64,000 nucleotides of DNA, from contig JAWMQL010000005.1 of the NCBI GenBank assembly GCA_033283165.1, positions 1 through 64,000 of the forward strand, read 5' to 3'. Origin of the DNA: JAWMQL01 sp033283165. GTDB taxonomy: Bacteria > Pseudomonadota > Gammaproteobacteria > Pseudomonadales > Halieaceae. A model generated the notes under the pieces. That model was not told the DNA's origin. It ran no database searches and saw nothing but the letters and a program-made list of their open reading frames with translations. Positions 36,450 through 45,032 of the stretch are shown here, one piece after another; the first letter of the stretch is position 1, and the number at the start of each line of letters is the position of its first letter. The position numbers were made by a program, and so were the translations under genes.

Positions 36450-37940
36450 TCATGCCGGTTTCGCTCCGATCGTCGGCTGAATATTGGAATTCAGACGGAA
36501 CAGGTTGCGCGGGTCGTAACGATTTTTTACCTCCACCAGGCGAGAATAGTTAACGCCAAAGTTGCTCCAGGTCTTGCGTGGAGTATCCTCGTTCAGGTTG
36601 ATATAGAACCCGCTCATATGGGGAGCAACGGCTGTGTAGTAGTCGCGAACCCTGGCGATGCGTAGATCAGATTCCGAAGGATCGTCCCAGACCGCATCAA
36701 TACCAAAATTGATGGCGGCGTCGCGATGGGCGAACGCTGTCGCGGTTGGCGGAACACGAGCCACTGCGCCGCCGAGATGCTCAAACCAGACATCGGGAAG
36801 GAATTCTCCCTCAAAATTCTCCACCATGGCGTCGATTGCTGCGCTTGTGAGCTGTTTTACAAAACCAGACTTCAGGTAGGCGAGGCGTCCCGGCGCGTAG
36901 TAACTGTCGGCGGAAGTTTGCAACACCTGGTAAGACATCGGTGCAACCTTGTCGCTGTACGGTTTGCCAAAGGCACGCAGCGGGGAGATGACCTTTTCAC
37001 CCGTGGCCGGATCGCCCGCGTAGCACACCGTCACGTATATATACCTCTCCCCCGAGTCGGAAACGCCGAATCCGGGCTCGATGCTGCATTCATCGGGTAG
37101 CGTCTGGTAAAACTCCCCCAGAAAGTTCAACAGATCCTTCGCCTGGTCGAAGGAATACTCCAGGTTGCCCGCCAGCGGTTTGGCCGGGAAGGGGTGAATA
37201 CGATACTGAAGGTCCGTTGCCACACCGAAGTTCCCACCGCCGCCGCGAATCGCCCAGAACAGGTCGGGGTGCTCGGCGGCGGAGACGCGTCGAACCTGTC
37301 CATCTGCCGTAACCAGCGTCGCCGCGAGAAGATTATCGACAGCCAGGCCGAATTTTCGATTGACCCTGCCCAATCCGCCTCCCAGCGTGAAGCCACCGAT
37401 GCCCGTATGGGAAACCACGCCTGTCGTTGTAATCATGCCGTGGGCCAACGCGCCGGTATCCAGTTGCGCCAGTAGGGCACCACCGCCGGCGGTCATCGTG
37501 CCCGCCTTCGCATCGACAGTCAGGTCACGCATTGTACTGAGATCGATCACCATACCCCGGTTACAGGAGGATTTTCCCGGGAAGCTGTGTCCTCCCCCTT
37601 TCACTGCCAGCAACAGATTCCGTTCCGACGCGAAAGTCACCGCCTTGGCAACATCGGCCGTATCGGCACACAGGGCGATGAGGGCGGGATGCTTGTCAAT
37701 CATACCGTTCCACAGCCTGCGGACCGATTCGTAGCGGGCATCGTCGGGCAGGATCAGTGGGCCTTCCAGGCTATCGGCCAGTTCCTCGAGGGCCGCCTTT
37801 TCAATCGTAACCGCCTCGCCCTCGGCACCGACCGCGGTGATATCGGTGCCGACTTTGAGCAGAGCGCTCGCGCCGCGGGTATAAGCGGATGCCGCCAGGG
37901 CCGTGCTGAGGGAATTGATGCAAAAGGTACGTCTTTTCAT
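36450..37940 (-). CDS. FAD-linked oxidoreductase, berberine-bridge-enzyme-like, exported
   Basis: 496 residues. A leader with a twin arginine (KRRTFCINSLSTALAASAYT) suggests Tat export. The PCMH FAD-binding fold follows: LAVKGGGHSFPG holds the histidine usually linked to FAD, then VIDLSTMRDLTVDAKAGTMTAGGGA and GIGGFTLGGGLGRVNRKFGL. The second linkage cysteine of many BBE proteins is absent, with VVSHTGIGG in its place, so FAD is probably attached once. The BBE C-terminus NYSRLVEVKNRYDPRNLFRLNSNI is complete. Oxidises alcohols, sugars or alkaloid-like compounds; substrate unknown. Confidence 0.87.
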   Translation of the reverse strand: MKRRTFCINSLSTALAASAYTRGASALLKVGTDITAVGAEGEAVTIEKAALEELADSLEGPLILPDDARYESVRRLWNGMIDKHPALIALCADTADVAKAVTFASERNLLLAVKGGGHSFPGKSSCNRGMVIDLSTMRDLTVDAKAGTMTAGGGALLAQLDTGALAHGMITTTGVVSHTGIGGFTLGGGLGRVNRKFGLAVDNLLAATLVTADGQVRRVSAAEHPDLFWAIRGGGGNFGVATDLQYRIHPFPAKPLAGNLEYSFDQAKDLLNFLGEFYQTLPDECSIEPGFGVSDSGERYIYVTVCYAGDPATGEKVISPLRAFGKPYSDKVAPMSYQVLQTSADSYYAPGRLAYLKSGFVKQLTSAAIDAMVENFEGEFLPDVWFEHLGGAVARVPPTATAFAHRDAAINFGIDAVWDDPSESDLRIARVRDYYTAVAPHMSGFYINLNEDTPRKTWSNFGVNYSRLVEVKNRYDPRNLFRLNSNIQPTIGAKPA

Positions 37941-38066
37941 GCCACTGGACCTCCGAATCCTAATTCGTGGACGGTGGACCCGGATCAGTATAGTAGGTTC
38001 TGAAATATATTCGTTTCGGGTAACCTTTTTCTGTTATTAATCCTGAGATTGCCTCCCGGGGGCAGC

Positions 38067-39350
38067 CTATTTGACAGTACCTTCCCCCGAATCAACCGCG
38101 GCTTCCCCTGGCTCGCCAGGTCGCGACAGCACGTTGCGCTGCAGGCCCGGGAGTGACTCGCCTGCGGCTTCGTTAGCCAACATGTTCAGGCGCTCGAGAC
38201 TGACACGTCCTCGGGCGGCGGCAAGTTCGCGCGCCACATCATCCAGGCAGGCCCGACCGCCGGAAGCCTTGCGGATCTGCCGGTCCAGATGTTCCAACAC
38301 CCCGACGGCGCGCGCCGTCACCGCGCCTGATGAGCGCTCTACCAGCAGCGAGTCGGCCTCACTACCCCACTGCGCAAGCTCGTCCAACGTCTCCTGGTAT
38401 CGCTTTTCACTCATACCGCCCGACCGGTACAGCAGATTGACGGCGTAGTACTCCGCCAGACCCTCCACAATCCAGTCGCTCTCCTTATCCCCATGGATAC
38501 CGGTTGCCACGTGTACCAGTTCATGGATCAGGCTGCTGGTCCGGTTACCACTGACCAGGGGCCGACTGCCGTGCATGAACAGAGAGCGGGTACCCGAGAG
38601 GCCGCCCAGCCACATGGGTTCACGGGCGGTCACCACCAGCAGGCGTTCGGGGAACTCCGGAAAGACCGCCGTCACCTCGGGCAGGACCCAGTTTAGAAAG
38701 GCCAGCGTGTCCTGGAGACGGATATCCTCGCCGCGAGGCGCCGCGATCCGGGTTTCGATGCCATCGATCACGTCAGAGCGGGACGTAATCCGTCCCAGCA
38801 TCAACCAGCCCTTGGGCCGGATCAGCCCGCGACCTGGGTCAACCAGCCGGTAGCGGTTCTCACCGTCTTGTTCGTAGGGCGCCGCTACTGACCAGTCTGG
38901 CGGGAGTTCGAACTGTAACCAGGCTCGGGATTTAAGCGTTTTCGGGGCGGTGACGGCCATGGGGGGAATCATCTCGTCACTGCGCAGGATCGACCAGTCG
39001 TCGTTGATGTAGGAATCAAAGCGACCGCTGGTCTTTTTTTCCTTGATCACGAAGCGATAGCGTAACCTGGCCAGCGGCCCCGATGGTCGCCAGATGGCCT
39101 TGTCACCGTCAATGTCCAGGCCCCGCTCACTGCTGGGCGAAAGATGGCGACCGGGGTCAAGGTGCAGGACCACCCTGCTGGGCAAATCCTCGCCACGCAA
39201 TTCAATTTCAACCCGCGCGATGCCCTCTTCGGGCTCGATTTCAGCGTGGTACTCAACATTGTAGGTAGCACCGGCTACTGCGAAAGGCCAAAGCAGGAGC
39301 AGTGTTGCCCCGAATAATCGCCCTGCCGATCTCGATATCAACGTGTACAT
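38067..39350 (-). CDS. Exported HExxH metallopeptidase, M61-like
   Basis: 427 residues with a signal peptide (LFGATLLLLWPFAVAGA). The N-terminal half is beta-rich like the M61/M1 N-domain. The zinc site is HELVH at 276-280 with the third ligand E296 in WIVEGLAEYY, a spacing of HExxH-x15-E as in gluzincins. The C-terminal helical part carries LDDVARELAAARGRVSLERLN. Predicted periplasmic peptidase or pseudo-peptidase; substrate unknown. Good ribosome binding site (GGGAGAAGG). Divergent from the TolB/TPR gene 229 bases away. Confidence 0.77.
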   Translation of the reverse strand: MYTLISRSAGRLFGATLLLLWPFAVAGATYNVEYHAEIEPEEGIARVEIELRGEDLPSRVVLHLDPGRHLSPSSERGLDIDGDKAIWRPSGPLARLRYRFVIKEKKTSGRFDSYINDDWSILRSDEMIPPMAVTAPKTLKSRAWLQFELPPDWSVAAPYEQDGENRYRLVDPGRGLIRPKGWLMLGRITSRSDVIDGIETRIAAPRGEDIRLQDTLAFLNWVLPEVTAVFPEFPERLLVVTAREPMWLGGLSGTRSLFMHGSRPLVSGNRTSSLIHELVHVATGIHGDKESDWIVEGLAEYYAVNLLYRSGGMSEKRYQETLDELAQWGSEADSLLVERSSGAVTARAVGVLEHLDRQIRKASGGRACLDDVARELAAARGRVSLERLNMLANEAAGESLPGLQRNVLSRPGEPGEAAVDSGEGTVK

Positions 39351-39579
39351 TCCTTCTCCCGGCGGGGTCGTAGGTCCTGCTAATCCCGGATTTTTCTCCC
39401 GGCGCCGACCGGGCCGGCGACGCCATCAGTGTAGCGTGCAATCGGAATTCGCGCATCGTCGATGGATTGAAGTAAATCAGCTAGTTTGCTTCCGCTAACT
39501 GGCGGCTCGACCGGAGCAGATTGCCGCTGTTGCTATACTTAGCACGGGCTGCGGGAAGAACAGCAGGAGGGTCCATCGC

Positions 39580-41643
39580 ATGCTGTTGGCCGAACTAAAG
39601 CGCCGCAATGTCTTTCGGGCGGCGGCTGCCTACCTGGCGCTGGGCTGGGTGGTGATCGAGGTGGCGGAGACCACGGTGCCCCTGCTGCAATTGCCATCCT
39701 GGCTGCCCACCGCGGCCCTGTGGGTGGGAATTGCCGCTTTTCCCTTCGTGCTCGCATTTTCCTGGGTCTACGAACTTACTCCCGAGGGAATCAAGCGGGA
39801 GTCCCAGGTGGCAGCGGAGCAATCCATTACACCAGAAACCGGGCGTAAACTGGACCTGATCACCATCGCCATGGTCACGCTCGCCATTGCCGTGGTGGCA
39901 GGAAGGTACCTGCTGGAGCAAAAGGAGGTGATCTTGCCGCCCGGCGGGGCGGGCCCACAATCAATCCGGCAAGTCGCGTCGGGGGACACACCTGTTGTCG
40001 CCGTACTTCCCTTCCAGTCCTCCGGTTCAGACGACGGGGGCTTCCTGGCGGCGGGACTTCACGACGATTTACTGACCCGCCTGGCACGACTGCAAGCCTT
40101 CCGGGTGATTTCCCGGACCTCGGTGATGGGTTACGCCAACAATGCAGTCAATATTCGCCAGATAGGTGAGGAACTCGGCGCTGACTATATTCTCGAGGGG
40201 GGAGTCCAGGCTATCGGCAAGCGGGTGCGTATCAACACCCAACTGATCGACGCGACGGCGGACGAACACCTGTGGGCCGAAACCTACGACCGCGAACTGG
40301 ATGCCGAGAACCTGTTCGATATACAGGCCAACCTGGCGCGCGCCATTGCCGACAAGATGCACAGCGCATTGACTCCCCAGGATCGCGCGGTGATGGCGGA
40401 GGTATCCACCCGCAACATGGAGGCCTACAACGCCTATCTCAGGGCGCTGAAACTGTGGGATGAAGGCAGCTACACCGAGGCGAACTGCCGGGCCGTAATC
40501 CAGGTGCTGGAATCCGCGGTCGAGCGCGACCCTGAATTCGCCCAGGCCTGGGCCCAGTTGTCCACGGCCCGGTCGCGACTGATCCAGTTGAACGGCGATC
40601 GGGGGCTCATCCCCGAGGTATTGGCGGCCCGCGACAGGGCACAGTCGCTGCGACCCGGGTTACCGGAGGCGGACATCGCCACCGCCATTTACCTGTACCG
40701 GGTGGAGCGGGAGTACCAGGCCGCCCTCGACGTGCTCGAATCCCTGGAGGCGCGCCATTCCCTGGATGCCTCGACCTACATGAAAAAGGCCTGGCTACTC
40801 AACCGGCTGGGGCGATTCGACGAGGCCTATCGCAATGTGCAGGCGGCCCACCGCCTGGACCCCCGCAGTCTCAGCGTGGCAGAGGGGCTGATCCAGGAGG
40901 CAGTGGAGACGGGCCGCTGTGAGGAGGCCCGTGCCCATGTCGCGGCAGGGCTGGCGCTCGCGCCGGACTCGATGAATATTCGGGCAGATGCCGCGCGCTA
41001 TGAATTGCACTGTACCGGTGACGCGGAGCGGGCCAATGCCCTGATGCAGGAACTGGACCTGCGGGATGCGGAAATTTATGTATATCTCCAGGCCTGGTGG
41101 TCGGCCCTGTTCGCCGGCGACTACGCGCAGTTGCAACATCTGCATGACATTCTGGTGTCCGGTCCGGCCCATTTCGGTCCCGTCTTTGCGGCCCTCAATC
41201 TGGCGCAGGCTGAAATGTACCGCGGGAATCAGGAGGCTGCCTGGGTCGAGCTTACGCGGGCCGGCGAGATACTCACACGGCTCGGGGCCGATCCCGGTAC
41301 GTCTGGCAAGGCCCAGTTCCTGTTCGCGAATGCGCTCTATCATGCCCTTCAGGGCAATGCGGAAGAGACCCTCCGCTGGCGCGAGAGGTACCGGCAGCGA
41401 ACATGGCAGGACAGTAAGGGCGATCTTTATCAGGACGTCGAGAACCGGCAGCAGTACGCCGTGCTGCTGGCTCACGCTGGGCAGCCGGAAGCTGCGATCG
41501 AAGAGATGCGGGCCGTGCTGGAAAGCGAAGGCGGGGGGACATTCCTCTACACTGACCGCTGGGCTTCGATCCTCGGGCTTAAAGAGCTACCGTCCTACCG
41601 CGAGTTGGCAGCGGAATTCGGCCCTGCTTCTGGGTCCGATTGA
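39580..41643 (+). CDS. TolB/TPR protein, HTH-less adenylate-cyclase-type N-terminus
   Basis: 687 residues. It starts with ELKRRNVFRAAAAYLALGWV, a membrane-associated opening typical of TPR proteins of this kind. Two more hydrophobic helices follow (near 45-65 and 95-110), then a TolB-like/FlgO-like domain (VVAVLPFQSSGSDDGGFLAAGLHDDLLTRLARL). The remainder is helical TPR-type repeats (about 290-680) with the usual A-W-x-x-L spacing. Probably a periplasmic scaffold. It shares architecture with the protein at 45033 but lacks the DNA-binding domain. Confidence 0.82.
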   Translation: MLLAELKRRNVFRAAAAYLALGWVVIEVAETTVPLLQLPSWLPTAALWVGIAAFPFVLAFSWVYELTPEGIKRESQVAAEQSITPETGRKLDLITIAMVTLAIAVVAGRYLLEQKEVILPPGGAGPQSIRQVASGDTPVVAVLPFQSSGSDDGGFLAAGLHDDLLTRLARLQAFRVISRTSVMGYANNAVNIRQIGEELGADYILEGGVQAIGKRVRINTQLIDATADEHLWAETYDRELDAENLFDIQANLARAIADKMHSALTPQDRAVMAEVSTRNMEAYNAYLRALKLWDEGSYTEANCRAVIQVLESAVERDPEFAQAWAQLSTARSRLIQLNGDRGLIPEVLAARDRAQSLRPGLPEADIATAIYLYRVEREYQAALDVLESLEARHSLDASTYMKKAWLLNRLGRFDEAYRNVQAAHRLDPRSLSVAEGLIQEAVETGRCEEARAHVAAGLALAPDSMNIRADAARYELHCTGDAERANALMQELDLRDAEIYVYLQAWWSALFAGDYAQLQHLHDILVSGPAHFGPVFAALNLAQAEMYRGNQEAAWVELTRAGEILTRLGADPGTSGKAQFLFANALYHALQGNAEETLRWRERYRQRTWQDSKGDLYQDVENRQQYAVLLAHAGQPEAAIEEMRAVLESEGGGTFLYTDRWASILGLKELPSYRELAAEFGPASGSD

Positions 41644-41785
41644 CCGCACCGTTCTGCTCTTACACCTTATCAATGCCCATTATGAGCAGGCTTCGACGGT
41701 CCTGGCCTCAAAAAAGGGCTTCGAAGAATGGGGCAACAGGAGGGTGTTTTCAACCTTATTATGCCTCGTAACCCCAGCTGACGGT

Positions 41786-41950
41786 TCACGATTTCCTGGC
41801 GGTTTTCACATTCACTGCGCTGACAACATTCTGAATGCTTTTGCTGCCACATTCAGGACATTTCTCCTTGTGCTTGTCATGCTGGCTGATCGATTCCGCC
41901 AATTCAAAGCGGTTGCCGCATTTCTTGCACTTGAATTCATACACCGGCAT
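41786..41950 (-). CDS. FmdB family zinc-ribbon protein
   Basis: 54 residues, too short for many gene callers. It starts MPVYEFKCKKCGNRFEL and continues ESISQHDKHKEKCPECGSKS, giving two CxxC knuckles (residues 8/11 and 31/34) for one zinc, as in the FmdB/CxxC_CxxC_SSSS putative regulatory family. GGAGG lies nine bases before the ATG. Convergent with the TPR gene. Role in the family is unclear; it is thought to bind metal and perhaps nucleic acid. Confidence 0.82.
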   Translation of the reverse strand: MPVYEFKCKKCGNRFELAESISQHDKHKEKCPECGSKSIQNVVSAVNVKTARKS

Positions 41951-42328
41951 ATGAAAAAACCTCCATCATGCGCCACCGGTATTGGCAACTCCCGCCGCAG
42001 CATCTGCGGATGTCGGAGCGCTATCGCTTTCCACTGATCCTGCTGAACGCAGTGTGTCGAATTTACCGCTTATGGACGCAGGCCTCAGATCAAGACTAGT
42101 AGGTGAACCATCTCTTGCTAGATTTTTTTGGTTTTAAAAGAGATCGAGTTTAGGTGAACAAGTTATTGTCCAGGCTGCCCCCAATATTGCTCTGCCCCGG
42201 CATTTTAAGCACCACTAATACCCATATATTATATATGGATATTAGTTCTGCTGATCCAGATCAAGCCGATATTATCTGGCCATTGGTAGCGTATTGGCTG
42301 AGATGTCTTTTGGGTTGGGTAACCAGTG
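41951..42328. other. Intergenic region between FmdB and YD-repeat lipoprotein genes
   Basis: About 380 bases, no supported gene. It should contain promoters for both divergent genes. It holds the 33-base near-perfect palindrome at 42214-42246, described separately. No other clear structure. Confidence 0.5.
42214..42246. promoter_or_regulatory. 33-base near-perfect AT-rich palindrome
   Basis: Two 16-base arms around a central T. The left arm reads ACTAATACCCATATAT and the right arm ATATATGGATATTAGT, with one mismatched pair (position 8 of each arm). The core CCATATAT-T-ATATATGG is exact. It lies 83 bases upstream of the YD-repeat lipoprotein start. It could be an operator for a dimeric regulator; the arms are too tight for a normal RNA terminator and no T-run follows. 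Confidence 0.55.
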
Positions 42329-44395
42329 ATGAGGTACCGGTCCTGCCTGTTAATCGCCCTGTGCATAGTGGGCCTGCAAGCGTGCAAACACCCTCTCGCC
42401 ATCGAAGGAGAGGGCGACATAATAGAAGTTTCCGGTGGCACTCGTGGCTGTACTCTGGAGCAATACCGGGAGCGAGTTCCGGCCTGCGCTGAAAATCTGG
42501 TGACCGGCGACTACCAGGTCACATACAGGGCCGTACCCAGACCAGGGTGGGTCTTTGTCCGTTGGCAGGGCCCCTGTTCCCCCCGCTCGGCGTTCCAACA
42601 CTGCTCCTTCAATGTGTCAGCGACAACAGTGGATTGGTGGGATGATACCTATCCCGACGTGACAATCGCCCCTACGACGGCGATATTCGAGCCCGGTACA
42701 GGCGAAACCGGTTATCTGGTCGCGGGAGCCCCGGTTGCGGGTGTCGCTTACCAGACAACCTCAAGACAGGGCGTAACCGGACTGGATGGCAGCTTTCGGT
42801 ACGAGGCGGGAGAATCCATCCGGTTCAGGATAGGTGCGACGATCCTCGGTGAGGTCGACGGTCAGGCGCAGGTAACCCCCTTTGACCTGGCTGATTCTCC
42901 GGTGATCACAGGCACTCCGGACATAACCAGCGTGCTTGAACGGGATGGCAGTCGTTTCAATGCCGCAGTTAACATCGCAGTGTTTCTGCACAGCCTTGAC
43001 CACGATGCCAACCCGGATAACGGTATCGAGATCAGCCAGGGTGTGGCTGATCTCTTTCGCCATACCAACTTGCGGGTCAGGCAACACTGGAAGACGTTTC
43101 GGGAGGATAGGGAGTTACGACGTGCCTTCAGCCGGGCTATCGGAGCGAAGTTGTTTGGCACAGCTCATGGCGTCGCAAATCCTGCACCGGTAATGCAAGC
43201 ACTTTACGATGACCTGGGTATTGATGCTCAAACACTCGCGATAAGTTCACAGCACGAACCGGGGCAGGAGACCATAGGATTTCGCTATTACTCGGGCGGC
43301 AACCTGGGGCGGGTTGCCGCTCCCGAGTGGTATCGGGAAGGTGACGATTCGACACACTATTTCATCCAGAAGTATTTATACGATGACCGGGGCAATCAGA
43401 CGCGCTTCGAAGAACGGCGCTATGAAGAATTCGAAGGCAGCATTTCAGGCGAGGATCCCATACGATTTCGTGACCTGTCGGTTGAGATCGAGCGGCGACA
43501 TTACAACGCCATGGGCGATGTGACACGCATCACCCGCAATCGGGGTCGATACTCGGAGGTCACGGACCCGGACGATCCTCGCCTCCCGATAGACATATCG
43601 CTTGAAAGATCTGCCGTCTGGCGATTCGAGTACGGGCCTGTGGCAGAATTACTGAGGGTAGCGGTCAGCTACGGTCCCAACGGTGAATTCGACAATATCG
43701 CCACCTATCAGTACGACGCGAACGGCCGATTGATTGCGATCGACATGGAAGGCGACAGAATTCCGGCTGTTGCCATAGAACTGGGAATCCCCTCTATGGA
43801 CCTTCTTGGCCTCGCGGATTACCACGAGGCGACCTACCGCGTGATCTTCGAGTACGACGCCAACGGCAACCTGACCAGTGACATTCGCCATGGCAATCGG
43901 CCCGATTTCGGCCAGCGCACCGAAATCTGGCACTATAACTCAGACGGTAATGTGGCCCGGTTCGAGGGAAGCAATACCCTGTTCGGTGACCCTCCGCAAC
44001 AGGGCACCGATGTGCATGAGTTCGAATACGATACGCATGGGAACCTGATTCGCGAGGCAATTGACCGGGACGGGGACCATATTCCGGACGTGATCAGCAG
44101 CTGGCACTACGACTACGATAACCAGGGCAACGCAATTCGCGAAGAGTCAGTCGTAGTTACTGATGGGATAGCAGAGCAGATTGTTGTGCGGGAATATGAT
44201 CAACGCGGCAATATCATACGCGAGGATCGGGATGCGAACGGTGACGGTGATTGGGAAGAGTCTACTGTCCGGGAGTATGATGACGAGGGTTACCTGCTTC
44301 GTGAAGTAGACTCCGGCGCGGAGGTTAATTATCAATACAAGGCAACGGGCTGGGGCCATATATTCCATTCATTGCCTGACCGTAACCTCGAATGA
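42329..44395 (+). CDS. YD-repeat lipoprotein
   Basis: About 688 residues. It has a signal peptide with lipobox LQAC, then a Cys-rich start (GCTLEQYRERVPACAENLV ... GWVFVRWQGPCS) like the bacterial repeat domain of the 6482 lipoprotein. Next comes VAGAPVAGVAYQTTSRQGVT with DGSFRYEAGESIRF, a beta module common in marine surface proteins. The C-terminal 250 residues hold about seven YD/RHS-like units (EYDANGNLTSD, EYDTHGNLIRE, EYDQRGNIIRE, EYDDEGYLLRE). Surface-exposed and possibly adhesive; no toxin domain is present. A GTG directly before the ATG could also start it. Confidence 0.78.
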   Translation: MRYRSCLLIALCIVGLQACKHPLAIEGEGDIIEVSGGTRGCTLEQYRERVPACAENLVTGDYQVTYRAVPRPGWVFVRWQGPCSPRSAFQHCSFNVSATTVDWWDDTYPDVTIAPTTAIFEPGTGETGYLVAGAPVAGVAYQTTSRQGVTGLDGSFRYEAGESIRFRIGATILGEVDGQAQVTPFDLADSPVITGTPDITSVLERDGSRFNAAVNIAVFLHSLDHDANPDNGIEISQGVADLFRHTNLRVRQHWKTFREDRELRRAFSRAIGAKLFGTAHGVANPAPVMQALYDDLGIDAQTLAISSQHEPGQETIGFRYYSGGNLGRVAAPEWYREGDDSTHYFIQKYLYDDRGNQTRFEERRYEEFEGSISGEDPIRFRDLSVEIERRHYNAMGDVTRITRNRGRYSEVTDPDDPRLPIDISLERSAVWRFEYGPVAELLRVAVSYGPNGEFDNIATYQYDANGRLIAIDMEGDRIPAVAIELGIPSMDLLGLADYHEATYRVIFEYDANGNLTSDIRHGNRPDFGQRTEIWHYNSDGNVARFEGSNTLFGDPPQQGTDVHEFEYDTHGNLIREAIDRDGDHIPDVISSWHYDYDNQGNAIREESVVVTDGIAEQIVVREYDQRGNIIREDRDANGDGDWEESTVREYDDEGYLLREVDSGAEVNYQYKATGWGHIFHSLPDRNLE

Positions 44396-44406
44396 GGTTT
44401 CCAGAA

Positions 44407-44453
44407 AATAAAAAGAGCTCTTGTATTGCGGTCATGGCCTGCTTCTTTTTATT
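44407..44453. terminator. Possible bidirectional terminator
   Basis: AATAAAAAGA and TCTTTTTATT form an inverted repeat of ten bases with a loop of about 27. It lies just after the YD-repeat gene and before the convergent small lipoprotein gene. The stem is AT-rich, so it is weak as a Rho-independent terminator. Confidence 0.3.
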
Positions 44454-44601
44454 GTGAGGATCGACAGGTTCACGGCCCGGGCGGCGCTGCGCAAGCACTT
44501 GCCCACGCGGCCCGGGATACCTGGCTATCCCGTTGATTTTTATCGTTTTTAAATAATAACTGCCCGCCGATTACCGTTCGGACGCAATTCAGCGGCAAAT
44601 A

Positions 44602-44841
44602 TTATCGACGCCAGCACTCGCATCGCCCGTAGCGCTTGCTGAATTTGTTTCCACCAATGACTTCGCAGGTACGAATGCTTCCCGTTGGACACCCCATAAC
44701 CGGCGAATCTCGCTGCGCCAGCAAATGGTCGCCTGACTGGGAAGCACAGGCCGTCGTGAGAGCCAGCATGGCTGACAAGACGATCATACGGCTTGTTGGA
44801 ATCCGGAGCCGGCCGTCCGGTACCAGGTAAGCAATCCTCAT
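44602..44841 (-). CDS. Small cysteine-rich lipoprotein
   Basis: 79 residues. An AAGGAGGG ribosome binding site supports the ATG at 44841. The N-terminal 18 residues are polar, followed by a signal helix ending LTTAC (lipobox near residue 32). The mature part has CPTGSIRTCEVIGGNKF and ends YGRCECWRR, with four cysteines that may form two disulfides. Similar short CPxG...C...CxC lipoproteins occur in this group of bacteria as hypothetical proteins. An in-frame ATG at codon 19 would shorten the leader. Function unknown. Confidence 0.68.
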   Translation of the reverse strand: MRIAYLVPDGRLRIPTSRMIVLSAMLALTTACASQSGDHLLAQRDSPVMGCPTGSIRTCEVIGGNKFSKRYGRCECWRR

Positions 44842-45032
44842 CGGTACGTCCCTCCTTGAATCGCGACCCCGTCGCGCTCCACGGTCAACGTACTGGAGCT
44901 ATACTTGGTAAATCTCCACACTTACCCGAAAAATCTCTCATATTTATCTCTGATTTTTCTGAGACAGGATGCGGATATGACAATTGGGCATAATGAGGGA
45001 AGGAGTCACCGGAACCGGGGTGAATTCTGGCC

